64,000 bases of DNA. It comes from Planctomycetota bacterium (GTDB lineage Bacteria > Planctomycetota > Planctomycetia > Planctomycetales > Planctomycetaceae). The stretch is from NCBI GenBank assembly GCA_030836185.1, contig JAURQH010000047.1, forward strand, positions 1 through 64,000, given 5' to 3'. The stretch's first letter is position 1. Each line of letters opens with the position of its first letter. The notes under the pieces were generated by a model that saw only the letters and a program-made list of their open reading frames with translations, searched no databases and was not told where the DNA came from. The position numbers and the translations under genes were made by a program. Shown piece after piece: positions 29,487 through 39,500 of the stretch.

Positions 29487-30647
29487 TTAAAATTCAATCG
29501 TCTTGACGAACTGCTCGAAGTTGTCTACTTCCTGCTCGGCCAAATCGTTTGGCCCTTTCAACTTGACGAACCAATTGCGGTCGCCACGACTGATGATGGC
29601 TCCCAGAATCGTTTCCTCGGGTCCGATCAGTTTGACAGAATCGGCCGTGAAACCTTGGCCGATCAGATTTTTGTTGGCTTTGGACAGTTCTTGTTCAGTC
29701 CAGTTGTCTAATTGTACTTGCCCCCGCCAACGATTGACGTTATCGAGCAAAGATCCACTTTGTGATGAAAGCGGGATCACCGTGATGTCGAGTGCATTCT
29801 CTCCTTCACCCACAACATAGGCGGCTTTCCGCATAGAACTGAGTTCGCCTTGTTTCCAATGATCGGGTGGCGAAAATTTGGCACTTCCCGAAGCCGTTGT
29901 AGGCGGAGTTTGAGGGGGGGGAGTTGTTCGGGGGCTTGCACTTCCCATATTGGCAAAGGGTGGACCGCCGCTGGAAGACATCTGGCCCACGAAGTCGACC
30001 AATATTGCCTGGCCAGAAGGAGTCGTGATCGTCACAATTTCACCCTCATCTTCGGGCAGGATTTCAGCATCGTTCTCGGCCGTCAGTGCGTTTTGATATT
30101 GTTCGGTTTCCAGGTCTGTCAGCCCTAACTGACCGCGCCATCGATTGATATTGGCCACCGCACCGGAGACTTCATCCTCAGGACTCGGCAAGGTAGAAAC
30201 GCTGAGGTCAGGCCCGGTTGCTCCCATTTGAAAAGTTGCAAAGCGGAACTGATTGCCGGGCTTCTCAACCCAATCTGCGGGAATCTCCCAAGAAGGTTGG
30301 GCATCCTTAAACGTGGTTGATGCCACAAACTTGCCAAACTGCTCTCGCAATGCGGCTGCCTCATCCGGTGGTGCTGTCACTTTGAAGAACCAGGTTTGTT
30401 CTGGTTGCCTTAAAATTGAAGCCAGCATTCGAGTTGGTTCTGCGGGTCCACTCGGAGCCATCGGTGCCGTCATTGAAATTGGCTTGGCCTTCGGCGCCAC
30501 GTAAGAATGAATGGTTTCTTCCTGACAGCCTATCAACAGCGTTGCTACAAGCACGAATGCGATTCGTGAAAGAGATGCCAAGGATGTCTGTGTGTGGAGG
30601 TTTGTCTGGATTGATTTGAAACTCATGGCGATTGACAAATCGGTCAT
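29487..30647 (-). CDS. Lipoprotein with an internally duplicated domain, linked to ccsBA
   Basis: 386 residues, start ATG at 30647 (GAAAGG upstream) or 30626. The signal peptide ends in the lipobox LLIGC. Two related ~100-residue units are visible. Each starts with a P-D-W/H-W stretch, runs through a beta pattern (PDLSVSTLPS and ALDITVIPLSS) and contains NINRWRGQ or NVNRWRGQ. A third motif, WFFKVTAP...KFVASTTF, precedes unit 1 and returns as WFVKLKGP...QFVKTIEF after unit 2. A Pro/Thr-rich linker joins the units. The family is not recognised. Placement immediately upstream of ResB-CcsA suggests a role at the outer face in cytochrome c maturation, but this is inference. Confidence 0.75.
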   Translation of the reverse strand: MTDLSIAMSFKSIQTNLHTQTSLASLSRIAFVLVATLLIGCQEETIHSYVAPKAKPISMTAPMAPSGPAEPTRMLASILRQPEQTWFFKVTAPPDEAAALREQFGKFVASTTFKDAQPSWEIPADWVEKPGNQFRFATFQMGATGPDLSVSTLPSPEDEVSGAVANINRWRGQLGLTDLETEQYQNALTAENDAEILPEDEGEIVTITTPSGQAILVDFVGQMSSSGGPPFANMGSASPRTTPPPQTPPTTASGSAKFSPPDHWKQGELSSMRKAAYVVGEGENALDITVIPLSSQSGSLLDNVNRWRGQVQLDNWTEQELSKANKNLIGQGFTADSVKLIGPEETILGAIISRGDRNWFVKLKGPNDLAEQEVDNFEQFVKTIEF

Positions 30648-31348
30648 TTCTGACCGATGACCTTTCTCTCGGGTCGATGCAGATCGAAGAGGCCTGCCGA
30701 ACAGTAAGTTGGAGGATGTCCGAAGTCGTCTGGGCGGTCTGGTAGGAATTTGGTGTCCACCCGGTGGAGGGTTATCTCATTATACTCACCAGCAAAACTA
30801 TGACCGAGTGACTCAGTATTTTTCGAGTCACTGGTCTCATCTTGGTATTTGGTGACTTTAAGTCATTATAGACAAGGTAATTCTGGAAAGTACACCACTC
30901 CTTGATTGGGAGTCGAGATTCCCAAGAGTGGGAGTGTTTTACCGCTGAAAACATGTGTCTGAGAGCTTCCGATTCACGATCACTCGCTGTTTGACAACAA
31001 AGCGCTGATAAGTAGAAGAAGTATTTCACAACCATTGGCATTCAGTGTGCCTTTACCTCTTGTTGAAAACTGTCTGTCAAGACGAAATTGGCGGAAATTT
31101 GATTGTAAACTCCTGTTGCAAAGAGTTTTACGATCAATTACAGATTCACCCCCAATCGGCAAGGATTGCCGAAAAGGGACCGGGAAATTGTAACCTTTTC
31201 ACTCTCTTTCCCGTTTTTACATTCGCCCCGGCAAGGACGCCAAGCGGACACGAACGATCAAACGCCCGGCCTGACAATGCCGGACGACCTGATACGGTTT
31301 CGAGTCAGCCTGTGTTCTCGCAATTGCGAAACAAGCAGGAGATCCGAA
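30648..31348. other. 700-base intergenic region between divergent genes
   Basis: No convincing gene. A minus-strand TATAAT (30779-30784) may drive the lipoprotein/ccsBA operon. Short open frames on both strands have no protein-like sequence. A GC-rich hairpin-prone stretch lies near 31270. No known RNA family was recognised. Confidence 0.5.
30779..30806 (-). promoter_or_regulatory. Candidate promoter of the lipoprotein-ccsBA operon
   Basis: On the minus strand TATAAT is a perfect -10; the -35 region (CGGTCA at a 16-base spacing) is weak. It would give a leader of about 130 bases. Confidence 0.35.
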
Positions 31349-32932
31349 ATGAATTCGTTATCCGCATTGTTAATCACACTCTCCTCCCTTGGCGGTGCTC
31401 CGCAAGGGGAATTGCTCGACTTTACCGCGAGTTATTGCGGCCCGTGCCAATCGATGGCCCCTACGGTCGAGAAACTGATACGGAAGGGTTATCCGATTCG
31501 CAAAGTCGATGTCGAGAAACACCCCGAGTTGGCTGCAAAATATGGAGTCGAATCGATTCCTCAGTTTATTCTGGTGATCAACGAAAAGCCGGTTCAACGG
31601 TTGATTGGCCCACAATCAGAAATGACGCTGGCCCGACTGATGTCAAAAATTCCGCGAGAAGAATCTTCCAAAAATTTGAATTTGCAATTTGCCGAAGAGG
31701 ATCGCCCTTTATTCCGACGCGGAATTCCCATTCCGTTTTTGGGGAAGAGTAAAGACATCAGCCCTGATGACATTGAAACCGTTCGTGGTCAGAATGCCGA
31801 TCCAACAGAACCTGAAGACGCCAAGATCGTCTCAACAACCAACGAACGCGGACCAATCACCACTCAACCAATGCAGGCAGCCGTTCGGTTACGAGTCAAT
31901 CAAGGTGGTAGTGTCAATTTTGGCACGGGAACGATCATCGAAAGCCGATCCGCTTATACGCTAATTATCAGTTGCGGACACATTTTTCGAGGTAGCGATC
32001 AAAGTACTCGTATTTCTGTGGATTACTTTGAAGGAGAAGAGCCAACGACCTGGCAAGGAAAGCTGATCCGATTCGATGACAAGGCCGATGTCGGATTGCT
32101 GGTCATCAAACCGAATCGTGTGTTACCCACAATCAGAATTGCTTCCGATCCTCAAATGATTCGTCCACGCGATTTGGTTTTCAGTGTGGGTTGTGGGAAT
32201 GGTGAACCACCCACTCGTTGGCAAATGTTTGTGAAATCGGTTGATCAGTTTGTGGGATCAAGCATTATCGAATGCACCCAGGCTCCCGTCTCGGGACGAT
32301 CGGGTGGCGGATTGTTTAACCGTTCGGGTGAATTGATCGGAATCTGCATGGCGGCCGACCGCGAAAAGAACTCGGGACTTTATGCGGGGCTTAAAGAGAT
32401 TTACAAAATGCTGGATGCTGCATCACTCTCGGCATTATATCGTCGACCCGCTGATTCCATCGCAAAAATTGCAGAGACAAAACCGGTCGCGAAGGCCATG
32501 CCCTCAGCTTTGGAAACACCTTTGGAAAAGTCGGCCTCTCCATCCGCAATTGCCCTGGAAAAAACGCCGCACGTTTTAACTCAGAACGAAGTCGACGCGA
32601 TCGCAACGGCGTTGCAGTCTTCCACAAAAACGGGAGTCACAATCTGTATCGAGTCTGATTCGCAAGAAGCCAGCGGATACCAGATATTGATTAGCAATCG
32701 TCCCGAACTTCCCGAACGAATGGCAACGCGTGTCCCAGTTCCTGAGAACCTAACACTTGCGGCAACGACCAGCCATCGAAAAGTGGCGTCTGCTGGTGAC
32801 TCTCTGACGGCGGCAGACTTCCAAGCGGGCCAAACATTAAAGTGGGAAAATCTGTTGGAGCAACCGACTGAGAGAGCATTGCAACCAGTGAATTCAAGCT
32901 CACGATCAGAAACACCCGTTTGGGCACAATGA
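31349..32932 (+). CDS. Thioredoxin-trypsin-like protease fusion
   Basis: 527 residues. The ATG at 31349 has AGGAG eight bases upstream and is preferred to the longer open frame from 31166. Residues ~18-110 are a thioredoxin domain with active site CGPC (Cys30, Cys33) and the cis-proline IPQF. Residues ~185-360 form a trypsin-like fold with a full triad: His211 in SCGHIF, Asp247 in DKADVGLL and Ser318 in GRSGGGLF. The C-terminal ~150 residues look partly disordered and end in a pattern (VPVPENLTLAATT) that recalls SAF-like domains. The very short hydrophobic start is a poor signal peptide. Role unknown; redox-linked proteolysis is inference. Confidence 0.82.
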   Translation: MNSLSALLITLSSLGGAPQGELLDFTASYCGPCQSMAPTVEKLIRKGYPIRKVDVEKHPELAAKYGVESIPQFILVINEKPVQRLIGPQSEMTLARLMSKIPREESSKNLNLQFAEEDRPLFRRGIPIPFLGKSKDISPDDIETVRGQNADPTEPEDAKIVSTTNERGPITTQPMQAAVRLRVNQGGSVNFGTGTIIESRSAYTLIISCGHIFRGSDQSTRISVDYFEGEEPTTWQGKLIRFDDKADVGLLVIKPNRVLPTIRIASDPQMIRPRDLVFSVGCGNGEPPTRWQMFVKSVDQFVGSSIIECTQAPVSGRSGGGLFNRSGELIGICMAADREKNSGLYAGLKEIYKMLDAASLSALYRRPADSIAKIAETKPVAKAMPSALETPLEKSASPSAIALEKTPHVLTQNEVDAIATALQSSTKTGVTICIESDSQEASGYQILISNRPELPERMATRVPVPENLTLAATTSHRKVASAGDSLTAADFQAGQTLKWENLLEQPTERALQPVNSSSRSETPVWAQ

Positions 32933-32951
32933 GCTTCTGACCTGCAAACAG

Positions 32952-33440
32952 TTATCCGATTTTTCTCGTTTGTGGCTTATTAAGTCCCGTTAGGACTGAG
33001 CCTGCGGTGGGTCGAACTTCTCGGTCGAGACTCGCAAGCGGTGTTGTCGATCCTGTCGTCTCTTCGCAATTAAGGAGCGCGGCAAGAAGAGACTTACGTC
33101 GGACCACTCCCAAAAACTGGCGAGACTCGAACACCGGTATTTCGGTCACATGCCCACTACGAAATAAAACAGCCGCTTGAGAAAGCGACTGTTCAGGGGA
33201 CAATATTTCTGACAGTGGTGAGGCCAGATCACTGAGTAAACAGCTCTCAAAATCGCCTCGAACCATCGCCTTGAGAAGTCGATAATCGCAAATGACGCAG
33301 GATACGCGACCGACCTCATCAGTCACATAGACACGGTCACACTGATGAGCCGTCATAATTTCGATGGTCTGCGAAATTGCGGCATCGTGACGAATCACGG
33401 CAGCATTCTCGATCATATCGCCAATGTTCAAAGTCGTCAT
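32952..33440 (-). CDS. CBS-domain pair protein
   Basis: 162 residues, ATG at 33440 with GGAGGTG close upstream. Two CBS motifs: residues ~5-60 (IGDMIENAAVIRHD...CDRVYVTDEVGRV) and ~70-125 (SPLSEILSPEQSLSQAAVLF...VTEIPVFESRQFLGVV). CBS pairs bind adenosyl nucleotides and usually regulate a partner; here the protein is stand-alone. It is convergent with the thioredoxin-protease gene and divergent from the zinc-ribbon gene. The two motifs are the whole basis for the call. Confidence 0.82.
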   Translation of the reverse strand: MTTLNIGDMIENAAVIRHDAAISQTIEIMTAHQCDRVYVTDEVGRVSCVICDYRLLKAMVRGDFESCLLSDLASPLSEILSPEQSLSQAAVLFRSGHVTEIPVFESRQFLGVVRRKSLLAALLNCEETTGSTTPLASLDREVRPTAGSVLTGLNKPQTRKIG

Positions 33441-33678
33441 TTTCACCTCCGGAAGCACTCGGAAGTAAGGAATTCTCATCAAGGGTGTGATTTCACCCTA
33501 CTTTGATAAATCGGCGTGTCGTATAAATTTTCTCCGTTCTTTTGGGATTGTTTTCGAGAAAAACAGAACTCGTTACAGTTTATTTAGGTTCTGACGGGTT
33601 ATGACTGATGAGATAGGCCAGAATCCTACAGATTCAAATAGCGTTTTCACCTTCAATGACGACATCATAGGAGACATC

Positions 33679-34035
33679 ATGTTTTGGGAATTCTATCAGC
33701 AGGGGCAGATTCATCGAGCGCAATCAAATGCCTCTCGCGCAGAGCAAAAAGCGATTTCAGTCAAAAGCGAGATCAAAAGAGTGTCGGCCCGGATTGACTC
33801 ATTAGCGCTGACCTGTCAGGCGATATGGGAACTGATTCGAGAACGAACCAATCTGACGGATGACGATATTGAAGCCCGTATGCAGATGATTGACCTGCGC
33901 GACGGGCGGGAAGATGAGCGTATGCACACTCCGGTTTTCGAGTGTGAGAAGTGCGGGAGGAAAGTCAGCAGCCGTCACCCTCGTTGCTTATATTGTGGAA
34001 CCGAGTTCGAACAAACACACCTTTTTGAGTCATAA
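33679..34035 (+). CDS. Small coiled-coil protein with C-terminal zinc ribbon
   Basis: 118 residues from the ATG at 33679, which has AGGAG six bases upstream; an in-frame ATG at 33601 would add 26 residues. The first half (MFWEFYQQGQIHRAQ ... SEIKRVSARID) is charged and helical, consistent with a coiled coil. The C-terminus has FECEKCGRK and PRCLYCG, two CxxC pairs forming a zinc ribbon. Family unknown. It lies just before the Ser/Thr kinase on the same strand (gap ~218 bases), so co-regulation is possible. Confidence 0.65.
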   Translation: MFWEFYQQGQIHRAQSNASRAEQKAISVKSEIKRVSARIDSLALTCQAIWELIRERTNLTDDDIEARMQMIDLRDGREDERMHTPVFECEKCGRKVSSRHPRCLYCGTEFEQTHLFES

Positions 34036-34253
34036 ACTCCACGATTCAGGCATATTATCAACGAATTTCCGCTTTTCTTCCCGTATTTCGACCGAAAAGC
34101 AGCCTGACTGCTTCACCCGAATAATTGTTCCGGTGGGAGACGCTTTTTCTCCATAATCATTTTTTTTAGGCGAGATTATGCCCTCATTTGGGGGATTCGG
34201 CTAAGATAACAGGTGAAAGAGTAGACTCATTGATCGTTCTCCCCAAGCGATCC

Positions 34254-35798
34254 ATGAATGTTGAGTGGTATTACATGGCAAATGATCAAACGTATCCTGT
34301 CTTCGACAACCATGAGTTTTTATTGGGGGAAGAAGGCAGCTTCAAACCCAATGATACTTTTGGCCGATATCGATTTGAGCGGTCGCTCGGATCGGGTGCG
34401 ATGGCGACTGTCATGTTGGCAACCGATACCGTGCTGGGTCGCAAAGTGGCGCTGAAGGTTCCACTCATCAAACCGGATGCTAACGATACGGTGATTCAGA
34501 AACGTTTCCTGCGCGAAGCGAAAGCTGCAGCCTCATTGTCGCATCCCAATATCTGCCCGATTCACGATGTCGGGATTGTTGATAATTCACTGTATATTTC
34601 GATGGCGTATATTGAAGGGATTTCTCTCGTTCAGGTCATTGAAGAAACAGAACGGTTTGAAGAAAAAGAGGTCGCACAAATCGTTCGAAGTATTGCCGCG
34701 GCGGTTGCTGAGGCCCATCACCAAGGCATTCTGCATCGAGACCTCAAACCCGGAAACATTATGATTGACCGGAGAGGCGAACCGGTCGTTCTCGATTTTG
34801 GTCTGGCGAGTTTCTATCAAGTCAATGAAGATTCCATGTTGACTCTCGATGGGCATGCCCTCGGGACACCCTCTTACATGTCTCCCGAACAAGCCGTTAA
34901 TGATCAGGAGATGACTCCCGCAACTGACATTTTCAGTTTAGGTGTCATCATGTGGGAGTTGCTCACAGGAAAGCGTCTCTATTCGGGCGACATCTTGGCG
35001 ATCATGGGTGAGATTGTCCATGGAAAACTCACTCCACCGACTCAGGTACGTCCCGATCTTTCACCCGATATGGAAGCCATTTGTCTGAAAGCATTAGCGA
35101 AAGAGACCAAAAATCGCTACCAATCGATGGATCAATTTGTCCAAGCAATCGAAGGCTGGCTTCAGATGCGGGGCGTCAATGTGGTGGGTGGTTCCGGCTC
35201 GGGAGTGCTGATCGAATCTCATTCCGACATCACGGTTCACGAGTTTGAAGCGGTTCTCGATCAGACACGTCATGAGATCGAAATTGTGTCCAAGGTGCGC
35301 GAACAAAGATGGATTCTGGTGATTGGAGTTCTCGCTGTCATCATCATGCTGTTGCTCTATCTACTGTGGGGACAATCGACCAATCTTCCCGAAGTGAACG
35401 TGGAGAATAATTTACCCGCCGAGACTGCCAGTGACGAGACGACAAACGAAGTCACTCCTGCAAATAATTTTGAATTCAATATTCGTCCCCCGCGACCCGG
35501 CATGACATCGGCCCAAATTTTTGACGAGTACGATCTCGACCTGAATGGTCGTCTTGATCCTCAAGAATTCCCGCGACACATCATTCGTCGCGCCGATACG
35601 AATAACGATGATGCTTTGGTTCGAGGGGAATTAGAGGCTGGCATCGATATTTTAGGAGCTCAGACTCTGATGGAACCTCCTCGGGATGGTCCACCGCCAC
35701 GGGGACCGGGAAATAATCGACCTCCCGAACGTCGCGGATCTCCTCCCAATGGAGGACCTCCACCAGGGGGACGCCCTCCCGGAAACCCACCTCCGTAA
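34254..35798 (+). CDS. Membrane Ser/Thr protein kinase with EF-hand pair and Pro/Gly-rich tail
   Basis: 514 residues from the ATG at 34254; an ATG at 34275 is equally plausible. A Hanks-type kinase domain spans ~37-300 with GSGAMATV (P-loop), VALKVP (lysine), HRDLKPGN (catalytic loop), DFGLA and a MSPEQA activation segment. One transmembrane helix lies at ~353-373 (WILVIGVLAVII...), so the kinase is inside and the rest outside. The outer part holds two EF-hand-like loops, DLDLNGRLDPQEF and DTNNDDALVRGELE, then a tail of repeated PPRG/GGPP. The outside calcium-type loops suggest an external cation or wall signal. PknB-like kinases are numerous in planctomycetes. Confidence 0.92.
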   Translation: MNVEWYYMANDQTYPVFDNHEFLLGEEGSFKPNDTFGRYRFERSLGSGAMATVMLATDTVLGRKVALKVPLIKPDANDTVIQKRFLREAKAAASLSHPNICPIHDVGIVDNSLYISMAYIEGISLVQVIEETERFEEKEVAQIVRSIAAAVAEAHHQGILHRDLKPGNIMIDRRGEPVVLDFGLASFYQVNEDSMLTLDGHALGTPSYMSPEQAVNDQEMTPATDIFSLGVIMWELLTGKRLYSGDILAIMGEIVHGKLTPPTQVRPDLSPDMEAICLKALAKETKNRYQSMDQFVQAIEGWLQMRGVNVVGGSGSGVLIESHSDITVHEFEAVLDQTRHEIEIVSKVREQRWILVIGVLAVIIMLLLYLLWGQSTNLPEVNVENNLPAETASDETTNEVTPANNFEFNIRPPRPGMTSAQIFDEYDLDLNGRLDPQEFPRHIIRRADTNNDDALVRGELEAGIDILGAQTLMEPPRDGPPPRGPGNNRPPERRGSPPNGGPPPGGRPPGNPPP

Positions 35799-35981
35799 TA
35801 AGCACATGCAAAGCTTGCAGAAGTCTTCTTCTGCTTGAGCATTTGCCAACTACCACAGTGTCTTCCTGCCCGATGTTCATCGATTATGCAGGTTCATGTC
35901 TTCTTCAATTCAGAGGCCAGAGTCGAATTGAATGAGAGAGGAAGCTCTAAGCATGAGCGATCGTTTTGATAACGACAAAAA

Positions 35982-36361
<380 letters not shown>

Positions 36362-36366
36362 GTTTT

Positions 36367-36399
36367 ATTCTATCCAGCAGACACCAGATAAGCTATCAA
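36367..36399 (-). promoter_or_regulatory. Candidate rnpB promoter
   Basis: On the minus strand TAGAAT (36372-36367) is placed seven bases before the RNA's first base. TTGATA lies further upstream at 36399-36394 but with a long spacer (21 bases), so the -35 is uncertain. Confidence 0.45.
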
Positions 36400-36457
36400 A
36401 GTTCGTTTTTCAGCCGACTGAGGGGGATGAAAAGATCGTAGTTCCGTTGGGTGCAGA

Positions 36458-36499
36458 CAAAAAAAACACCCCGTAGAATCAATGACTCCACGGGGTGTT
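36458..36499 (-). terminator. Terminator of the tgt-yajC-secDF operon
   Basis: AACACCCCGT (36465-36474) and ACGGGGTGTT (36490-36499) form a perfect 10-bp stem. On the minus strand a T-run follows. It sits between the secDF stop (36523) and rnpB. Confidence 0.88.
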
Positions 36500-36522
36500 C
36501 TGTGATTGAACTCGGCAGTCCG

Positions 36523-39500
36523 TTACGCCGACGCGGTGGCCTGTTCGAGTTTCTTTTGTTCTTCGGCTTCTGCCTTAGCGGTCGCCAAGCCAATTTCACT
36601 TCCAGGTCGATTGATCAACCAAAGCAATACCGGGCTGGCCACATAGATTGAACTGTAGGTACCGACAATGACACCGAGTACCAGGCAGAATGCAAAGCCG
36701 TGAATACCTTCTCCACCGAAGCAGTAGAGAATCACAACGACGATGAACGTCGTCAACGAGGTGAGTAATGTTCGCGACAGCGTCTGGTTCAAGCTGAGAT
36801 TGATCATCGATGCAGTCATGGCGGGATTCTTGCCACGCACTTCGCGAATACGGTCAAACACAACAATCGTATCGTTCAACGAGTAACCGACGATGGTCAG
36901 GAAGGCGGCGACCATCGGCATGTTGATCTTGAAATCGACAAAACCGAGTGCCACACCGATGGGAGTCGCACTCAGGTTGGAGGCCAAAGCCACCATTCCC
37001 AACACGATCAAAACATCGTGAACAAGTGCCGCAACGGCAGCGAGTCCGAACGTCACTTTGTCGAATCGAATCCAGATATAAAAGACGATGGCCAGTAAGC
37101 TGATCAAAATCGCCTTGATGGCGTCACTCTGTGTATCACTGGCGATAGAACTGTCGAAACTGTTGACTTCATCGAACAGGGGATTCGCGGCCATATGCTC
37201 TTGCATGGCGGCGATGGCTGATTGGAAATCGGTCAGCTCCACCGTAGGCTCGACACGAACGGTAAACTGATCGAATGTTTTTGCTTCGTCTTTGGCGGCT
37301 TCGACACCACTTCCTGCGGTCCCTGCCACTTCGTACAACTCGCTCGTTAATTCGTACTTGGGAATACCGTCAGCCCCCTTGATCGTTCCCAGCTCGTTGC
37401 TGAAATACAATTGAACGGTCGAAGGAGAAATTTCCTCGGAGAACATCATTTCTACAGAATGGCCATTTTCAAAAGGGACCACCGCAGTCTCAGCGTCTTC
37501 CTCGGGTTCATCAGTCGTTTCTTCATCAGATTCCGATTCGGGGGCAGCCGCTGCAATTTGAGTAATATCGCCGTATTCCACGGTCACTTTACGTGGTTCA
37601 ATCGTTTGACCTTCAAATGCAATCCCCACTTTTTCCTGAATTGTAGACTGATTTTCTGCACCCGGTTCAGGCTCCGCGTCACGCAAACTTGTCCGCATGC
37701 GGTAGCGTTTTCCGATGTCTCCGGTTTCTCCGGCGAGAGTCAGTCGTTCGAGAGTGATTCCACCAAACTCTTCTTCGAGAATGTCTTTCACTTCTCCAAT
37801 GGGTGCCGCTTCGACAAGCTCGAAGGTGACCATGGTTCCCCCGGTGAAGTCGATATCGAGGTTGTCTTTGCCTCGTTGTCCGAAGACGACCATTCCACCA
37901 CCGATTGCCAAAATCGAAATGAGAGCGGCAATTTTTCGTCCACCGAGAAAATCGATATGAGTACGTCCGATGATAGACATCATGTTTAATCCACCGAGTA
38001 GCTTCTTTCGTTCGCCGATGTCGAATAACAGTCGTCCGCAAATTAATGCTGAAAAGACACTCATCACGATCCCGATGAACAAGGCAACAGCAAATCCTTT
38101 CACTTGGTCGGAACCGATGAAGTAGAGGACAACCGCCGTCAACAAGGTGGTGACGTTGGCATCGATAATCGTCGAGAAGGCTTTATCAAATCCATTTTGA
38201 ATGGCCATTCGCTGAGAGGCTTTGCGCAGTTTCTCTTCACGGATACGTTCGAAGATCAGCACGTTGGCATCCACCGCCATACCAATGGTCAGAACCAAAC
38301 CTGCCAAACCGGGAAGAGTGAACGTCGCAGAAAAGATCGACATTGCTCCCACAACCAAAACGAGGTTGAGCAACAATCCCAAGGCGGCAATCACACCACA
38401 TCGCATGTAGAAGATCAGCATAAAGCCGAACACCACAGCGGCGGCAATTTTAATCGAGAACAAACCTTTGGCTCGCACGTCGGCACCGAGGAGTGGGCTG
38501 ATCGAGAACTCGCTGATGGGATCTGGCTTGATGGGAACTTTCAAAGCACCCGCATTCAGGACATCAACCAACTCATCCACTTCATTGAAATCGAGTCCTG
38601 AAACTTCGATGCCGGTAGAAAGTTGTGTGGTGATATTCGGTGCCGATTGAACCATCTCATCCAGAATGATAGCCAGGCGACGCTGGAAACCATCTTTGCC
38701 CGGCAGGTTTTCGCCGGTGAGGATTCGCATGTTGGTTGCACCGCGAGTATCGAGACTAAAATTTACGACAGGGTTTCCACTTTGATCGCGTCCCGGCCTT
38801 ACGTTGGAGAGATTTTCTCCCGTAATCTGTCGTTTGGGAGGATTTACATTGACCAGAAACTGGTTGTAGGTTTTGCCGTATCGTGTCACTTCTCGCGTGT
38901 AAACTTCCCCATTGAGAGTGACCGGTTTGAAGGCAAAATCTCCATCGGCATCGGGAATCGCCGTGCGACCGGGATCGCGCCAGACGGCCACCAGCCGAGT
39001 AACTTCTTCCATGCCGTTTTCAGTTTGAACGCGGACTTTTTTACGGTAATAGTCTTCGTCGGGACGCAATTTGAGGGCCGCTTCGCCGACTTCTTTGTCG
39101 TCGCGGGAATTGGCAAGAACCGCCAACTCGAGGCTACCGAGTTTGGAAATCAGCTTTTTCTTGGATTGGACCAGTTCGCGGTCAACACCGGGAATAATCA
39201 CTTCGATACGGTCCGTACCGACTTTACGCACGGTCACTTCTTCTGTTCCTGAGGGATTGATACGGCGAATCACTGCACCCACCATCTGATCCATCACTTC
39301 GTTCGTGATTTTTTTATCGCTATCTTCCTCGGTATAAACCTGAAAGACCATGTTAGTTCCACCGGCAAGGTCAATCCCCAAGCGAACGGCTTCGGAAAAT
39401 GGTTTGCCTTGAGATACCAAGTACAGAAACGGACTGGCTCCGATAAACAAGGCCAGCAAGACAGCCGTCAGGCGTCCTGAGATCTCTTTCTGCATCTTGA

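Noticed and set aside
30772-31041. Minus-strand 89-residue frame in the 30648-31348 gap
   Set aside because: No ribosome site or recognised motif; composition is unlike the neighbouring genes.
34090-34180. Possible terminator after the zinc-ribbon gene (GGAGA/TCTCC with a later T-run)
   Set aside because: The T-run is ten bases past a 5-bp stem, too loose to call.
35581-35880. Minus-strand frame opposite the kinase tail
   Set aside because: It exists only because the Pro/Gly-rich tail is GC-biased; no independent support.
37411-37989. Open frame opposite secDF
   Set aside because: Antisense to a clear coding region, with no motif or codon bias of its own.
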